Origin: Acanthamoeba castellanii str. Neff
Lineage: Eukaryota; Discosea; Longamoebia; Acanthamoebidae
NCBI RefSeq assembly: GCF_000313135.1
Contig: NW_004457712.1
Span: 361,294-425,293 of the forward strand
Length of the DNA stretch: 64,000 nt
Reading direction: 5' to 3'
In this document: positions 53,424 to 62,968 of the stretch, in pieces
Layout of the letters: each line of letters starts with the position of its first letter
How positions within the stretch are numbered: the stretch's first letter is position 1
Made by a program: the position numbers and the translations under genes
Notes under the pieces: generated by a model
Told to the model about the DNA's origin: nothing
Seen by the model: only the letters and a program-made list of their open reading frames with translations
Database searches by the model: none

Positions 53424-54789
53424 CTAGATCTCTTGTTCGTCGGCTTCGACTTTAGGTTTTGGGCGAGGCACAGAGTGTCTTTTCTTCAGGTCGGCGAACT
53501 TGAGCTGCAGCGCACGATTCGAACGCTGGAACTTAGCCTCGAGCTCTACCCACAGCCCTGCCAAACGTACCCGCCCAACCATCTCAAATTATCATTCGAC
53601 TCGGCGCTAGCGCGGTGGAGCGGTGAGTGGTGGGGTGGGGAGGCTACGTACGGCTGTCGTACTTGAGGTCCCTCTTCTGCGAAACGCGCCACAGCTTGTC
53701 CTCTTCGGTCGGTGTCCAGGCGCGGACTCGGCTCTCTGCCACCATCTTCTGCGCTCATCCATGGACCCGGTCAGATCAACGCCAGCAAAGAGAAAAGCGA
53801 GGTAGGTACCTCTCTCTCCTTCCTCTTCTGTGGCGTGTCGTAGACGCTGGCTATCGCCTTGACCTGTTCCCATCTCCTTTTACACCCACTGCACACGCAC
53901 TCGCGGGGTCAGCCATCAGCAAACACGGCAAGGTCGATCAGTCCCGGTACTGCTGTTGGACGGTACCGAGGGGTGCGTTGACGCCGGATCTGACTGGCCA
54001 CGCGGACCCACGCAACTGAGCCCCTTGCGGAGTGGTCATCGACGGCCTCGATAAGCAACTCATCTTCTGACTCAGTCCAGTTCCTCTTCTTGGTGGGCCG
54101 CTCCTCCTCCTCTTCGTCTTCGTCGTGGTCAGTGTTCCATCTCTTCCTGTGTTCCGCTAAGTCGCTTTCTCCATTGGTACTTTTCTTTCTCCTCTTGTTG
54201 ATAGTGCTTCCCTTCTGACGTGGCGCCTTCACCATGTAGTCCTCGTCGTCTTCGTCGTTGATCTTCTCATCGGCGCTCGGTTCGTACTCAGAGCAATCGG
54301 CTTCCTCTTCCTCCAACGGCATACGCTTACGCTTGCCATTTACCGTCGTCTTCGTCCTCTCTTTCCCCTTGTCGTGGTTTGGCTTCGGGTGCCTCTTCTC
54401 CACCTTTTCTTCCGTTCCGTCCTCCCGTGCCTCTTGCTCGCTGTCCGAGAGAACCACCTGCATGTTTGTAATTCCTTAAGGACTAAAAAGGAACAGGCAA
54501 ACGAGAGCAAGAGGCACGCGAGGACGGAACGGTCGAGCCAAGTGGCTAGAGTGGGGGTGGTTAGGGTAGGGGAGGAGGGGCGAAGGTCGAGGTGTATGTG
54601 GGAAGGAGGTCAAGAAAACAATTTTCGTGAGGTGATAGCACCAGTATCGAGCTGCACTGCTTGGAGAAGATTTGGAGCTCTACCGTTTAAGACACAAACA
54701 AATAGAAACGAGCAAGGAGCAAGAACCTCACGGAGAACCGAGCTCTTACGGGACGAACTCTTGAACGCTACGCCCTTCCTGCGCGGCAT
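53424..54789 (-). CDS. Two-repeat Myb/SANT nuclear protein
   Basis: Five exons: 54789-54727, 54457-53967, 53888-53810, 53748-53652, 53557-53424; about 287 residues, all in phase. A basic N-terminus (MPRRKGVAFKSSSRKSSVLR) leads to a long Lys/Glu-rich acidic-basic region with nuclear-localisation-like clusters. The first SANT/Myb repeat is NWTESEDELLIEAVDDHSAR, then V-A-W-V-R-V-A-S-Q-I, and R-T-P-R-G-C-K-R-R-W-E-Q formed across a splice junction. The second is RAWTPTEEDKLWRVSQKRD, then L-W-V-E-L-E-A-K-F and a final helix, followed by a Pro/Lys-rich tail. It is probably a DNA- or chromatin-binding nuclear protein. The second repeat lacks the third conserved tryptophan, so DNA binding by it is uncertain. 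The start is 177 bases from the divergent U-box gene. Confidence 0.78.
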
Positions 54790-54966
54790 CTGTGGCGAGT
54801 AGCGTACAAGGGAAAACACAAGAGAGCAGTTGTTAACGCATGCAGTGGGATTCGAACCAGCGGCTGCCGAACTCCGCGATTCGTGAACCAAAAGCAAAAC
54901 TGCGGCGAAGAAGCGGCTCACGGTAAACCGTTGTAATTGTTTTTTTTTGTTTTCGAGATTTTAACA
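54790..54966. promoter_or_regulatory. Bidirectional promoter between Myb/SANT and U-box genes
   Basis: Only 177 bases separate the two divergent start codons. A T-rich run (about 54940-54962) lies just before the U-box start. Confidence 0.45.
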
Positions 54967-56208
54967 ATGCACAGCGGCAGTGAATCCGAGGACAGCAGCA
55001 TGGAGCCTGAGGAGTTCTCCGACCCCATCACCCTTTCTCTCATGGTACCTTTATTTATTTTTATAATTTAATTTAATCTTGCCAACTATGATGATTAATT
55101 CTACGGGCACGCAGGAGGAGGCGATGATGGCGGCAGGGTGTGGTCACAGCTTTTCCAAGGCCTCCATCACCACCTGGCTGCGGCAGAACCATTCAGTGTG
55201 TCCCGTGTGCAAGAGCTCTCTGACCGAGGCGCAGCTGGTCCCCAACTACGCTCTCCGCTCTGCCATCGAACGGTACGCCGTGCACTCTCGGCCTTGACCT
55301 CGTCTCTTCGTGGCCTGACCAACTTTTCGCTTGCAACCTGCCTGTGTGCAGTTATCAAACCAAGCGTGGCCACACCGTCCGCAAGAGCGACAGCGTACCC
55401 GCGCAGTACACAGCCCACTACGAAAACCGTACGTAGTACTTACTTGCACACGCTCCATACCCTCTCGTGCAGAATCCGCAGCTGCGCTAACTTGGGGTGT
55501 TTCACTCGGCACCACAGGTGCAGGCGCAGACTCCTATGGGCCTCCTGATCCGGTCAAGGCGCCACCTGTGTACACCGGCACGTCCACTGGCGCATCGTAC
55601 GGGCAATCGCCTGGGATCGACGCAGAAGCCGATGCTCCGCCCCCCGCCCCTGCTGGTGCCGTTCACTCTGCGCCTGGAGGCGGCGACGTGGAAGAAGGTT
55701 GCTGCTGCGCCTGTATGGACGAGATGACACGAGACGCACGCGAGGCCCCGCAGGGCTGCTGCACCTGCACCTGCGACGGACCCGTCTACTGCTGCAAAAC
55801 GGCTCGCGAATGCGAACAGAGGACGGCGTGCCCCAATTCATCGTATCCCTGGTACCCGCGACGTAACCCACGCGATCTGGACTCATCGCTTACTCTCACG
55901 TGCGTTGCGTGTCACTGTGCGACAGGTACAAGTCGCTATCGGGTTTTTTGTGCATCTACTTCTACGGCACCGACAGTTCCTACAACCGGCGGACGCTGGC
56001 CAGCGTGTGCTTGGCGCCGCTCGCGCTCGTCCTCTGCGTGATTCTGCTGCTCGAGCTGGTCTTCCTGTGCGTGTTCTGGGTGGTGGCGTTCTTCGTGATC
56101 TCGCCCATCTGGCTGTTCGCGCGGATCCCCATCACCATGCTCTGCCCGCTCTACTTCGACCAACACATCAAGGACTCCTGCTGGAACAAGACGTTCTCCT
56201 GCTCCTAG
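54967..56208 (+). CDS. U-box, cysteine-rich membrane protein, copy 1
   Basis: Five exons: 54967-55044, 55115-55272, 55352-55428, 55518-55851, 55926-56208; about 309 residues, all in phase. A U-box at about residues 16-78 contains F-S-D-P-I-T-L-S-L-M, AAGCGHSFSKASITTWL, C-P-V-C and the closing L-V-P-N-Y-A-L-R-S-A-I-E. U-boxes are RING-like folds that recruit E2 enzymes, so this is a likely E3 ubiquitin ligase. A Pro/Ala-rich linker follows, then a cysteine-rich segment (EEGCCCACMDEMTRDARE, GCCTCTCDGPVYCC). One or two hydrophobic helices come next (ALVLCVILLLELVFLCVFWV and FFVISPIWLFARIPITMLCP), then a Cys-containing tail. It is membrane-anchored by prediction. It is a tandem paralogue of the next gene, 165 bases away. 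Confidence 0.85.
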
Positions 56209-56372
56209 CTCTTCCTAATTTTATTCTTGATTTTTTATATTTTTATATTTTTATTTTTACATTGTACAAATACCTTGAACGACTTTGCATGTCTGAAATA
56301 ATTGGCACCCGTTCCTTTCTTTTTTGGTCAGCCCCAAGCGCCTGCCAGAGCCCAAGCTTGAGTGACACCAGC

Positions 56373-57460
56373 ATGAGCCAGGGGGATGAGTTCAGTGACG
56401 AGAGCGTGCCGGAGGAGTTCTGTGACCCCATCACCCTCATGCTGATGGTGCCCGCCTTCACTCACGACTTGCGCTGAAAGCTGCGCACACCTACTCACGA
56501 CGGGGCGTGTGTAGGAGGAGGCGATGATGGCCTCGGGCTGCGGCCACAGCTTCTCCAAAGATTCCATCACTACTTGGCTGCACCAGAACCACCCAGTGTG
56601 TCCCGTGTGCAAGCACTCGCTCACCTTGGAGCAGCTGGTGCCCAACTACGCGCTGCGCTCAGTCATTGAACGGTACGCAGGAGCCGGAGCTCTGCACTTG
56701 GCAAGGCCGCTGACCAGACTCTGAACCTTCCAGATATGGGGGCAAGGGTAAGGGCAAGAACAGTAGTGGTGCACCAACAACTGCCCCTCCCGTCTGGCAC
56801 TTCAGTGAACGCCCAGACCAAGATGAACCAGCGTGCACCGATGAGCTCAAAGGCTCGCCTCCTGTCTGCGCTGGAATCGACGCAGAGGCGGATTCTCCCC
56901 CTTCAGCCCCACAGGCGGGTGATCTCGAGCAGGGCGCTTGCGGGTGCATGAACGAACTGACGCACGACGCACGCGAGTCCTCGCAGGGCTGCGGCACTTG
57001 CACCTGTGAAGGGCCAGTCTACTGCTGCCTGAAGGCACACAAACTCGAGCAATACGGGATGCACACAGGAAACAACAAGTCCTGCCCCTGGTACGCTCTG
57101 GACCTGCGAAGGCGCATGTAGCGGTTCCCTTACTGCGCTGTGCGTGTACGTCGTGTGTTTCGTGTGTGTTTCAGGTATTCATCGCCTTCAGAGGCTACGT
57201 GCATCTACTGCTATGGAACGGACAGCACCTACTGCCGCCGTACGACGGCTAGTGTGTGCCTGCCCCTGTTCTCGCTCCTCTTGCTCGTGATTATGTCGGT
57301 TGAGCTGGTGTTTCTGTTCAGCTTCTGGTGCCTGTCGGTGTTCCTGCTTTCGCCCCTCTGGATCCTTGCCCGAATCCCCATCACCATGCTCTGCCCGCTC
57401 TACTACGAGTCCCACATCAAGAACACCTGTTGGAACCGAACCTTCGGCTGTGGCACATAG
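56373..57460 (+). CDS. U-box, cysteine-rich membrane protein, copy 2
   Basis: Four exons: 56373-56447, 56515-56672, 56734-57090, 57175-57460; about 291 residues. The U-box exon has the same 158-nt length and phase as in copy 1 (MASGCGHSFSKDSITTWL, C-P-V-C-K-H-S-L). The cysteine-rich part reads G-A-C-G-C-M-N-E-L-T-H-D-A-R-E, then G-C-G-T-C-T-C-E-G-P-V-Y-C-C. The two hydrophobic stretches and the final I-P-I-T-M-L-C-P-L-Y-Y-E are retained. It lacks the separate third exon of copy 1 (the 77-nt exon), so the linker is shorter. A longer N-terminus starting at an upstream ATG (about 56289) is possible, but the chosen ATG aligns with copy 1. Its role as an E3 ligase at a membrane is inferred. Confidence 0.83.
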
Positions 57461-57534
57461 ACAGATCTTATTTCAACCATTCCATTCTCTCCTTTGTTCA
57501 CCAACGTCGTGCCGTGTGTGTGTGTGTGTCGTCT

Positions 57535-59360
57535 CTACGGGTTGACGATGCGGAATGGGATCCAGAAGACGTTGTTGGTATAGTCCGACTCGGTGAAGGC
57601 TCGAGCGCCGTTGACGACCGGGTTGATCTCAACGTATAGCCAGTAAGAGCCCAGCGTGATACCGGTGATATCGATCCATTGGCAGTCGAGGTTGGCCACG
57701 TACACGTCCTGCCACCCGACGCTGATGCCCTGATTGTTACAATCGAACTTGGGCAGCAGCGAGCGCGAGCCTGTCCGCGGGTTAGTATTGTGTTGCACTT
57801 CATCTGCTATTGAGCGCCATGGTGGTAGTCAAGGGGTACCGGTCCAGCCGCTAATGGGTTCGAAATCTTCGAGGCAGAAGGCCTGCTTCCTGCCCACGCG
57901 GGTCAAGGTGCGGTCGTACGAGTAGAGCCTGCGGAAGGAAACGCGTGAGCACTACTCGGGGGACGACACGATGTAGAGCACCGCACACTCGTGGTGGAGA
58001 GGAGACCTGTAGTTGGCATAGCCGCTGAAGTGGTAGTGCCGATGGCAAGCGTCGTAGACGAATCCGCCGCCCGCAGCAGGATTGCCCAGGGTCAAGTCAG
58101 CCCGACCAATGTTGGGCGTAGCTGCAATGGAGAAAAAGAAGAAGAAGGCACTTCAGTGACACCACCACTCAGTGTGACTCGTGGGAGCAGCGGTACCAGT
58201 GTCGAAGCGCAGAAGCACGCGGGTGCCGGCAGCCGCGCAGCCTTCACGTACGGCGCAGTCGGTGGAGAGGAAGGAACGCTGTTCGATGTACATGGTGGAC
58301 TGAGCGCGGTTGGCGTCGACGGTGATGTCGGGCAGGGCGCTGCTCTGTCGCTTGTTGATGCTGCCCTGCGCCGGCACGCAACGGCTCTCGTTGCTGCAGC
58401 CGGTCACGCAGGCGCGAGAGATAAGTGGCAAGCGGCTCGGGCCGGCCAGGGTCGCGCTGGCCTGCGCGCGGTCGGTCTCGTCGACAATGAAGAAGTCGCC
58501 CGACGTGCGCATGGCCCAGTAGGCCACGAGTCCCGTCGACGACGCCGACACGGGCCTGTTCCAGTCTTCGGCGACCTCGCTCTCGGCGCGCTGCCGATCC
58601 CACAGGCGGACCTCGGCCAGCTCGCCCACGAAGCCGGCCTCTTTGCCCAGGGTGCGGCCCAGGAGGAACCCGTCGGTGGTATAGTAGCGCAGGGCGGCAC
58701 GTCCGGGCCTGTGCGCGACGCGGCGGCCGTTGATGTAGAGCGCGGAGCCGTCGGCGCCATAGGTGCCGGTAACGTGGGTCCACTCGTTGAAAGGGATCGA
58801 CGCGCTTAGTTGGCCGTCGAACGGCTGCGAGTCCATGAAGATGATCCGGTCGCCCTCCATCAGGAAACCGAAACCAAAGCCCTGGCGTTCTGCAGACACC
58901 AAACACCCCCGTCAGTACATCAAGAAACGCCTGGCACATGTAATCGCTGGCCGTGTTCCAAGCCAAACAGAGTTGAAGTGGTCTGCAGAAGAGGAAAACC
59001 AATCGGGTGGCGATCCAACACTGAAGGCGATGAGGAAAGGCACCCATGCGGAGGAAGTTGCCGAGGACGGCCAAGGCGTTGGGCTGGGTGAGGTAGGGCT
59101 TGATCCAGAACTCGAGCGTGTAGTCCTTGGGCTGACTCCACGCGCCGTGGCCGGCATCCAGCCAATTCGTGCCATCGAACCTCACCGCGTAGCCTTCGCA
59201 GCCGCCGTTGAATGCTGCGAGAAGTGAGACGTCAGTGAGTGAACCTCAGCGCTGGTGCAAGAAGAAGAAGAAAGTGAGCATTCTGAATACCTTGGCCGGA
59301 GGGAACGAGCAGGGAAGCGATGGCGAAGCAAGCCAGGAGCAAAAAAGAGAGTCGCATCAT
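57535..59360 (-). CDS. Secreted LamG - lysyl oxidase fusion
   Basis: Six exons: 59360-59291, 59214-59044, 58889-58197, 58121-58007, 57928-57840, 57770-57535; about 457 residues, all in phase. The signal peptide is MMRLSFLLLACFAIASLLVP. A LamG/pentraxin-type domain (about 28-215) contains VRFDGTNWLDAGHGAW, YTLEFWIKPYL, EWTHVTGTYGADGSALYING and VGELAEVRLWDRQRAESEV. A lysyl oxidase domain follows (about 275-457): LPDITVDANRAQSTMYI, ACHRHYHFSGYANYRLY with the copper-binding histidines, GRKQAFCLEDFE carrying the lysine of the LTQ cofactor, DCQWIDITGITLGSYWLYVE, and ESDYTNNVF carrying the tyrosine of LTQ. Lysyl oxidases deaminate lysine side chains and cross-link extracellular proteins. All cofactor residues are visible, so it should be active, perhaps in cyst wall or surface matrix (inference). 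Confidence 0.9.
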
Positions 59361-60215
59361 GGCGGTTGTTCGTTCGCCTCGTGTGTGATGCAGGGAGCTG
59401 TAGTGGGGAGGAGCGAAGCGCTGTAGTGGGGAGGAGCGAAGCGCTGTAGCGGAGAGAGGAGCTTGAGGCGCTGTATTGGCTTTGCTGTAAATGAGGTTCC
59501 ACAAGTGCGGGCGGCTCTTTTTAACGAGCAGGGAGCTGCGGGCATCGATGCCATCCACGCGCCAACCACGATGGATTCGGATAACAAAACCTGGGGTTAG
59601 CGAGTGGGAGGTCACGAAGCAGACGATGGAAGCAATCCCGAACGCCACAGGCAAGAACAGTGGAATTTCTGGGGCTCTCTATGATCCGTTATCTTCATCG
59701 TTTCTGGTCTCGATGATGGACGAGGGCAGCAAGGGTGCGTTCATCAGTACTCCAACTTTCTGCGGGAGTGGCAGAAGTGTCCATTCGGCGCCAGGTGGGT
59801 GATCAAGGGGCGCCCGGATATTTCCGGGTTTTGCTGGCCGCCTTGGCTTTTCGCCCAGTTTGAGGCAGGCCTGAACGCGATTTCTTTTCATTCGCGTGGG
59901 GCGAACACATCGAACAAGGGCAAGGTTGATCTAATACCTTGGTGGACTCAGTAGGGATTGAGGTCATGTGGCCTCCAGCAAGAACGCCGCTGTGAACAGA
60001 CAGCATTCGCCGCACCAACTCACTCTTTTATTTATTTATTTATTTGTTTTGTTTTGTTTTAGATTTATTTTTATATGAGGAGTTTCAATGGTTGGTTCTT
60101 TATGCGTTCTTTTGGTCCTCTGGGCGCACGGAAGGAAGAGCACGTCTCACCAACAGCACGAGCAGTTCAAATATCATAAAATACAACTTTCAATTACAAC
60201 ATTCACCGCTCGAAG
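59361..60215. promoter_or_regulatory. Divergent intergenic region between LamG-LOX and J-domain genes
   Basis: 855 bases between divergent starts. It holds a short tandem repeat beside the LOX start (annotated separately) and a TTTA/TTTTG-rich block at about 60027-60070. No coding frame here has family features. Confidence 0.45.
59398..59470. repeat. 23-bp tandem repeat upstream of LamG-LOX
   Basis: The unit CTGTAGTGGGGAGGAGCGA plus AGCG occurs twice in direct succession, followed by a diverged third unit (CTGTAGCGGAGAGAGG...) and a further CTGTA. It lies about 40-110 bases upstream of the LOX start codon, so it could be in the promoter or 5' UTR. Confidence 0.8.
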
Positions 60216-61049
60216 ATGAGCGACTACTATGCGTTGTTGGGAGTGAGCCGGACGACGACGAGCGATGAACTCACGAAGGCCTACCGCCGGATCTCGCTCA
60301 AAGCGCATCCGGACAAAGGAGGCTCCGAGGAGAAGTGGAACGCCATCCACACAGGTACCCTTACCCTTCACGTCTTCTGTGTTTTCTTTCTTCTCCCTTT
60401 GCAACATTGATTTAGACTTCCCATTGCCACGTTGTGCAGCCTACACCGTGCTGAACGACCCACAGACGCGAAGCCTTTACGAGCGCTACGGCCGCACACT
60501 CCAGGTACGGGGATGCAGCCCGTGCCTGTTGCACGTGTTGAACGCTCACCACACACAACTCATCCGCACTCTAACGTACACTGTGCCGCAGCCGAGCGTG
60601 GGCAACAGCCTGGAGATTGGGACGGAGCTCATCCTGCCGCTGGGCGTGGGATGCGCGGTACCACTTCATGCTCGTCGTTTTGGTGATCTCTTCGGCTTGT
60701 ACAATGACTCATGCGTGCTCATCTCGGTGTCGTGCCAGTTCGGCTTCCTGCTGGCGTTCCTAAACCTAGCGATCGGGTCGACGAGTAGCCTCTTCCTTGC
60801 TGCGTTTTTCATCTTCTTGGGCGCTACGCGATTGCCCAACAGCAACAACAGCATGACAAAGACAACTGTACCTCACCCTCCACTTCTACTCCATGTCTAC
60901 ATCGGTCGATCTCACCGCTCTTCTCCTTCTTCTTCCTCTTCGTGCAGATTGGAATTGCAGCGTTGGCTGGGCTTGTGGTTGGAGGACTGCTCGGTATGCT
61001 CATCATCGGTTTCTTCTCCTTCTTCTTCTCTCTCCTGTTTGGGTGGTAG
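60216..61049 (+). CDS. J-domain (DnaJ-like) membrane protein
   Basis: Five exons: 60216-60354, 60440-60504, 60592-60657, 60739-60867, 60948-61049; about 166 residues. The J domain at residues 1-68 begins [19 protein letters not shown], has the H-P-D motif in L-K-A-H-P-D-K-G-G, and ends with [16 protein letters not shown] domains stimulate the ATPase of Hsp70 partners. After a short linker come hydrophobic segments ([25 protein letters not shown]) and a C-terminal glycine-rich hydrophobic helix, [20 protein letters not shown], then F-F-F-S-L-L-F-G-W. It is therefore probably a membrane-anchored co-chaperone, with the J domain facing the cytosol or an organelle lumen. The boundary of exon 4 is the least certain. 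Confidence 0.82.
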
Positions 61050-61093
61050 CCTGCACACATACAATAACTCTTCGCTGGAGCGTGGCACGTGTT

Positions 61094-61517
61094 TCACCAA
61101 ACGCTTGGGGTTGGGGTGGTGCTCTGGTACGCCTCGTTCTTGGTCGCCCGCTTCGCGAGGCTTGCGCTCTTGATCTCGTTCGCCAACTGAGCGTTCTTGT
61201 GGATGCTGTGGATCCTCATCGCTAACTCTGCTGGCAACGGCGCACTGTAGTAGAAGTTAGCGCCAGGAAAAGAGGAGTCGCGTGCGAGGGACGTAGCAAA
61301 CCTGATGAACCACTCGACATCGCCGAGGTGCCGCCCAAGCACCTTCACGCACATGTCCACCAGGGTGTTGTCCTTGCTCTCGGTCAGTTCATACGCGTCG
61401 TTCGCCTTCGTCCTCGTCATTCTCGTCACTTTCGTCCCACTCCTCACCAATTATTTCGGCTGCATCAACAAGCCCGCTGTTGACCTCCACCCTGTTGCTC
61501 TCCGTGGACAGCTCCAT
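61094..61517 (-). CDS. Small protein of unknown function (model uncertain)
   Basis: The C-terminal frame ends at 61094 and contains NTLVDMCVKVLGRHLGDVEW, then after a likely 57-nt intron (GT donor near 61306) A-P-L-P-A-E-L-A-M-R-I-H-S-I-H-K-N-A and an Ala/Lys-rich end. An upstream ATG at 61517 opens an acidic frame (MELSTESNRVEVNSGLVD, later E-E-W-D-E-S-D-E-N-D-E-D), but the two parts are in different frames and I find no clean intron joining them. An internal ATG (M-T-R-T-K-A-N-D) is another possible start. It converges with the J-domain gene, 44 bases apart. No family was recognised. Confidence 0.35.
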
Positions 61518-61616
61518 CTTCGCTATGTTGTTTGGCGCAGAGAAGAAGCTTCACACAACGGGAAAAGAAGAGAAAATCTTTGTTTTTGTTTTCCTCCACT
61601 GGCGCATTACACCTGC

Positions 61617-62625
61617 TTACTTCAGCTCTTCTTCCTTTCCGCTTGCGGTCTCGGCCTTCTTGGAACCCTTCTTGGTTGACTTGGGTTTGTCCGCCTTGGT
61701 CTCCTTTGCCGCCACCTTGGCCAGCTTCTTGTCCTCGGCCTTCTTGGCCTTCTCCTCCTTCTTGACCTTTTCCTTGGCCTTCTTTTCGTCTCGCTTCTCC
61801 TTCCTCGACTTCTGGTTCTCACCATCAGCGCTCTTCTCCTTCTTCTCCTTCTTTGGCTTCGTTGCTGGTTCTAGTTTGGAGGAGAACGAGTGAGTGAGTG
61901 GCGTTAGCATCGGCCAGTGCGAGGAGATGCGGGATCTACCTTGGTCGTCACCAAACGCCACGTTTGCTTCCTGCTCCGTGCGGAATAGACCTAGCGGCTC
62001 TACCTGGCCATCATCTTGCTACATAGGAGCGGCAGAGGGACACAATTGTAAGTAAGGCGTCACTCACCACAAGCCAGTGACGGGGGTGGCGTGGCGTACG
62101 ATCTTGAAGACGCCCCACGGCTTGTCCGCCGGCCGAGTCTTGCCGATCTTCTCCAGCGCGTCCACGAAGCCCTTGAGTTGCATCTGGTCTTCTTGGGGCA
62201 TTCCCGCTGATGAAAAAGAATAACAAAAGGTGGAGTGAGGACCACATCACCCTCCTTCCATGCCCAAACGTGGCTAGAGTCGTACCATGAGCGAGCGCAG
62301 CAGAGACGTGTCCCTCGCGTTCAACACCGTGCAAGAATCGAGCCACCTCTTCTCCCGTGGCGGCCTGTTCAATCGCGCTGACAGCGGCGTTCGTCTCCTT
62401 TTTCGCCTTCTTGGGCTTGGTCTCCTTCGCCTTTGCCACCTTCTCCTTCTTCTCCTTCTGCTTCGTCACCAGCGTGCTCTCGGCATTGGTCTTCTCTTGT
62501 TTGGCCTTTTTCTGTACAGGCAAGTCTGGCCATCAGCACCACAAAGCTAACAACGAATAAGTTGAGGAGGAGATCGGTACCACTTTCGTTTCCTTTGTGG
62601 CCTCTACAGCTGAGCTAGGGTGCAT
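61617..62625 (-). CDS. Lysine-rich protein of unknown function
   Basis: Five exons: 62625-62581, 62511-62286, 62206-62100, 62018-61940, 61870-61617; about 236 residues, all in phase. Two strongly basic Lys/Glu/Ala-rich regions, residues 16-60 and 155-236, flank a more ordered centre. The centre begins TNAAVSAIEQAATGEEVARF, continues with LKGFVDALEKIGKTRPADKP and W-G-V-F-K-I, and ends near EPLGLFRTEQEANVAFGDDQ. The tails resemble nuclear/nucleolar or linker-histone-like lysine-rich regions in composition only. I recognise no family for the centre. The first coding exon is 15 codons. It lies divergent from the VOC-fold gene. Confidence 0.6.
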
Positions 62626-62968
62626 TTGCAGAGAAAATCAACGATCACAATCAACTGTGAATGCAGCCCGCGGGGAGGGGGTACCCCGCTTTGGCCGCCT
62701 GTAGGACGAGGGAGGTGGAGAGCGATCGGTGGGAGTAGAATTCAAGCGGCAGAGGGCAGAGCCATGGAAGGGCGACCCTGCCCTCGTCGCGGCACTGGCC
62801 GAGTAGACGATCCTACGCATGTTCGCGGCGACAGATTACAACGCCAATAAAGAGGGAAGCGATACAAAAAGAAAAGAAATAAATAAAAGAAATGTCAAAT
62901 AAAAACGAATATTGATGATGATAAATAGTACGAAAGGCAGCGTGGAGCACGACAAAGGAGAAGCCGCG

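Noticed and set aside
54835..54905. tRNA-like T-loop (GGTTCGAATCCCA on the minus strand)
   Set aside because: The sequence before it does not form a proper acceptor stem (only five pairs) and the T-stem is mismatched. No convincing D or anticodon arm could be drawn, so I do not call a tRNA.
59814..59829. Short palindrome CCCGGATATTTCCGGG between LOX and the J-domain gene
   Set aside because: Six-base arms are common by chance in 64 kb, and no second copy or context supports a site.
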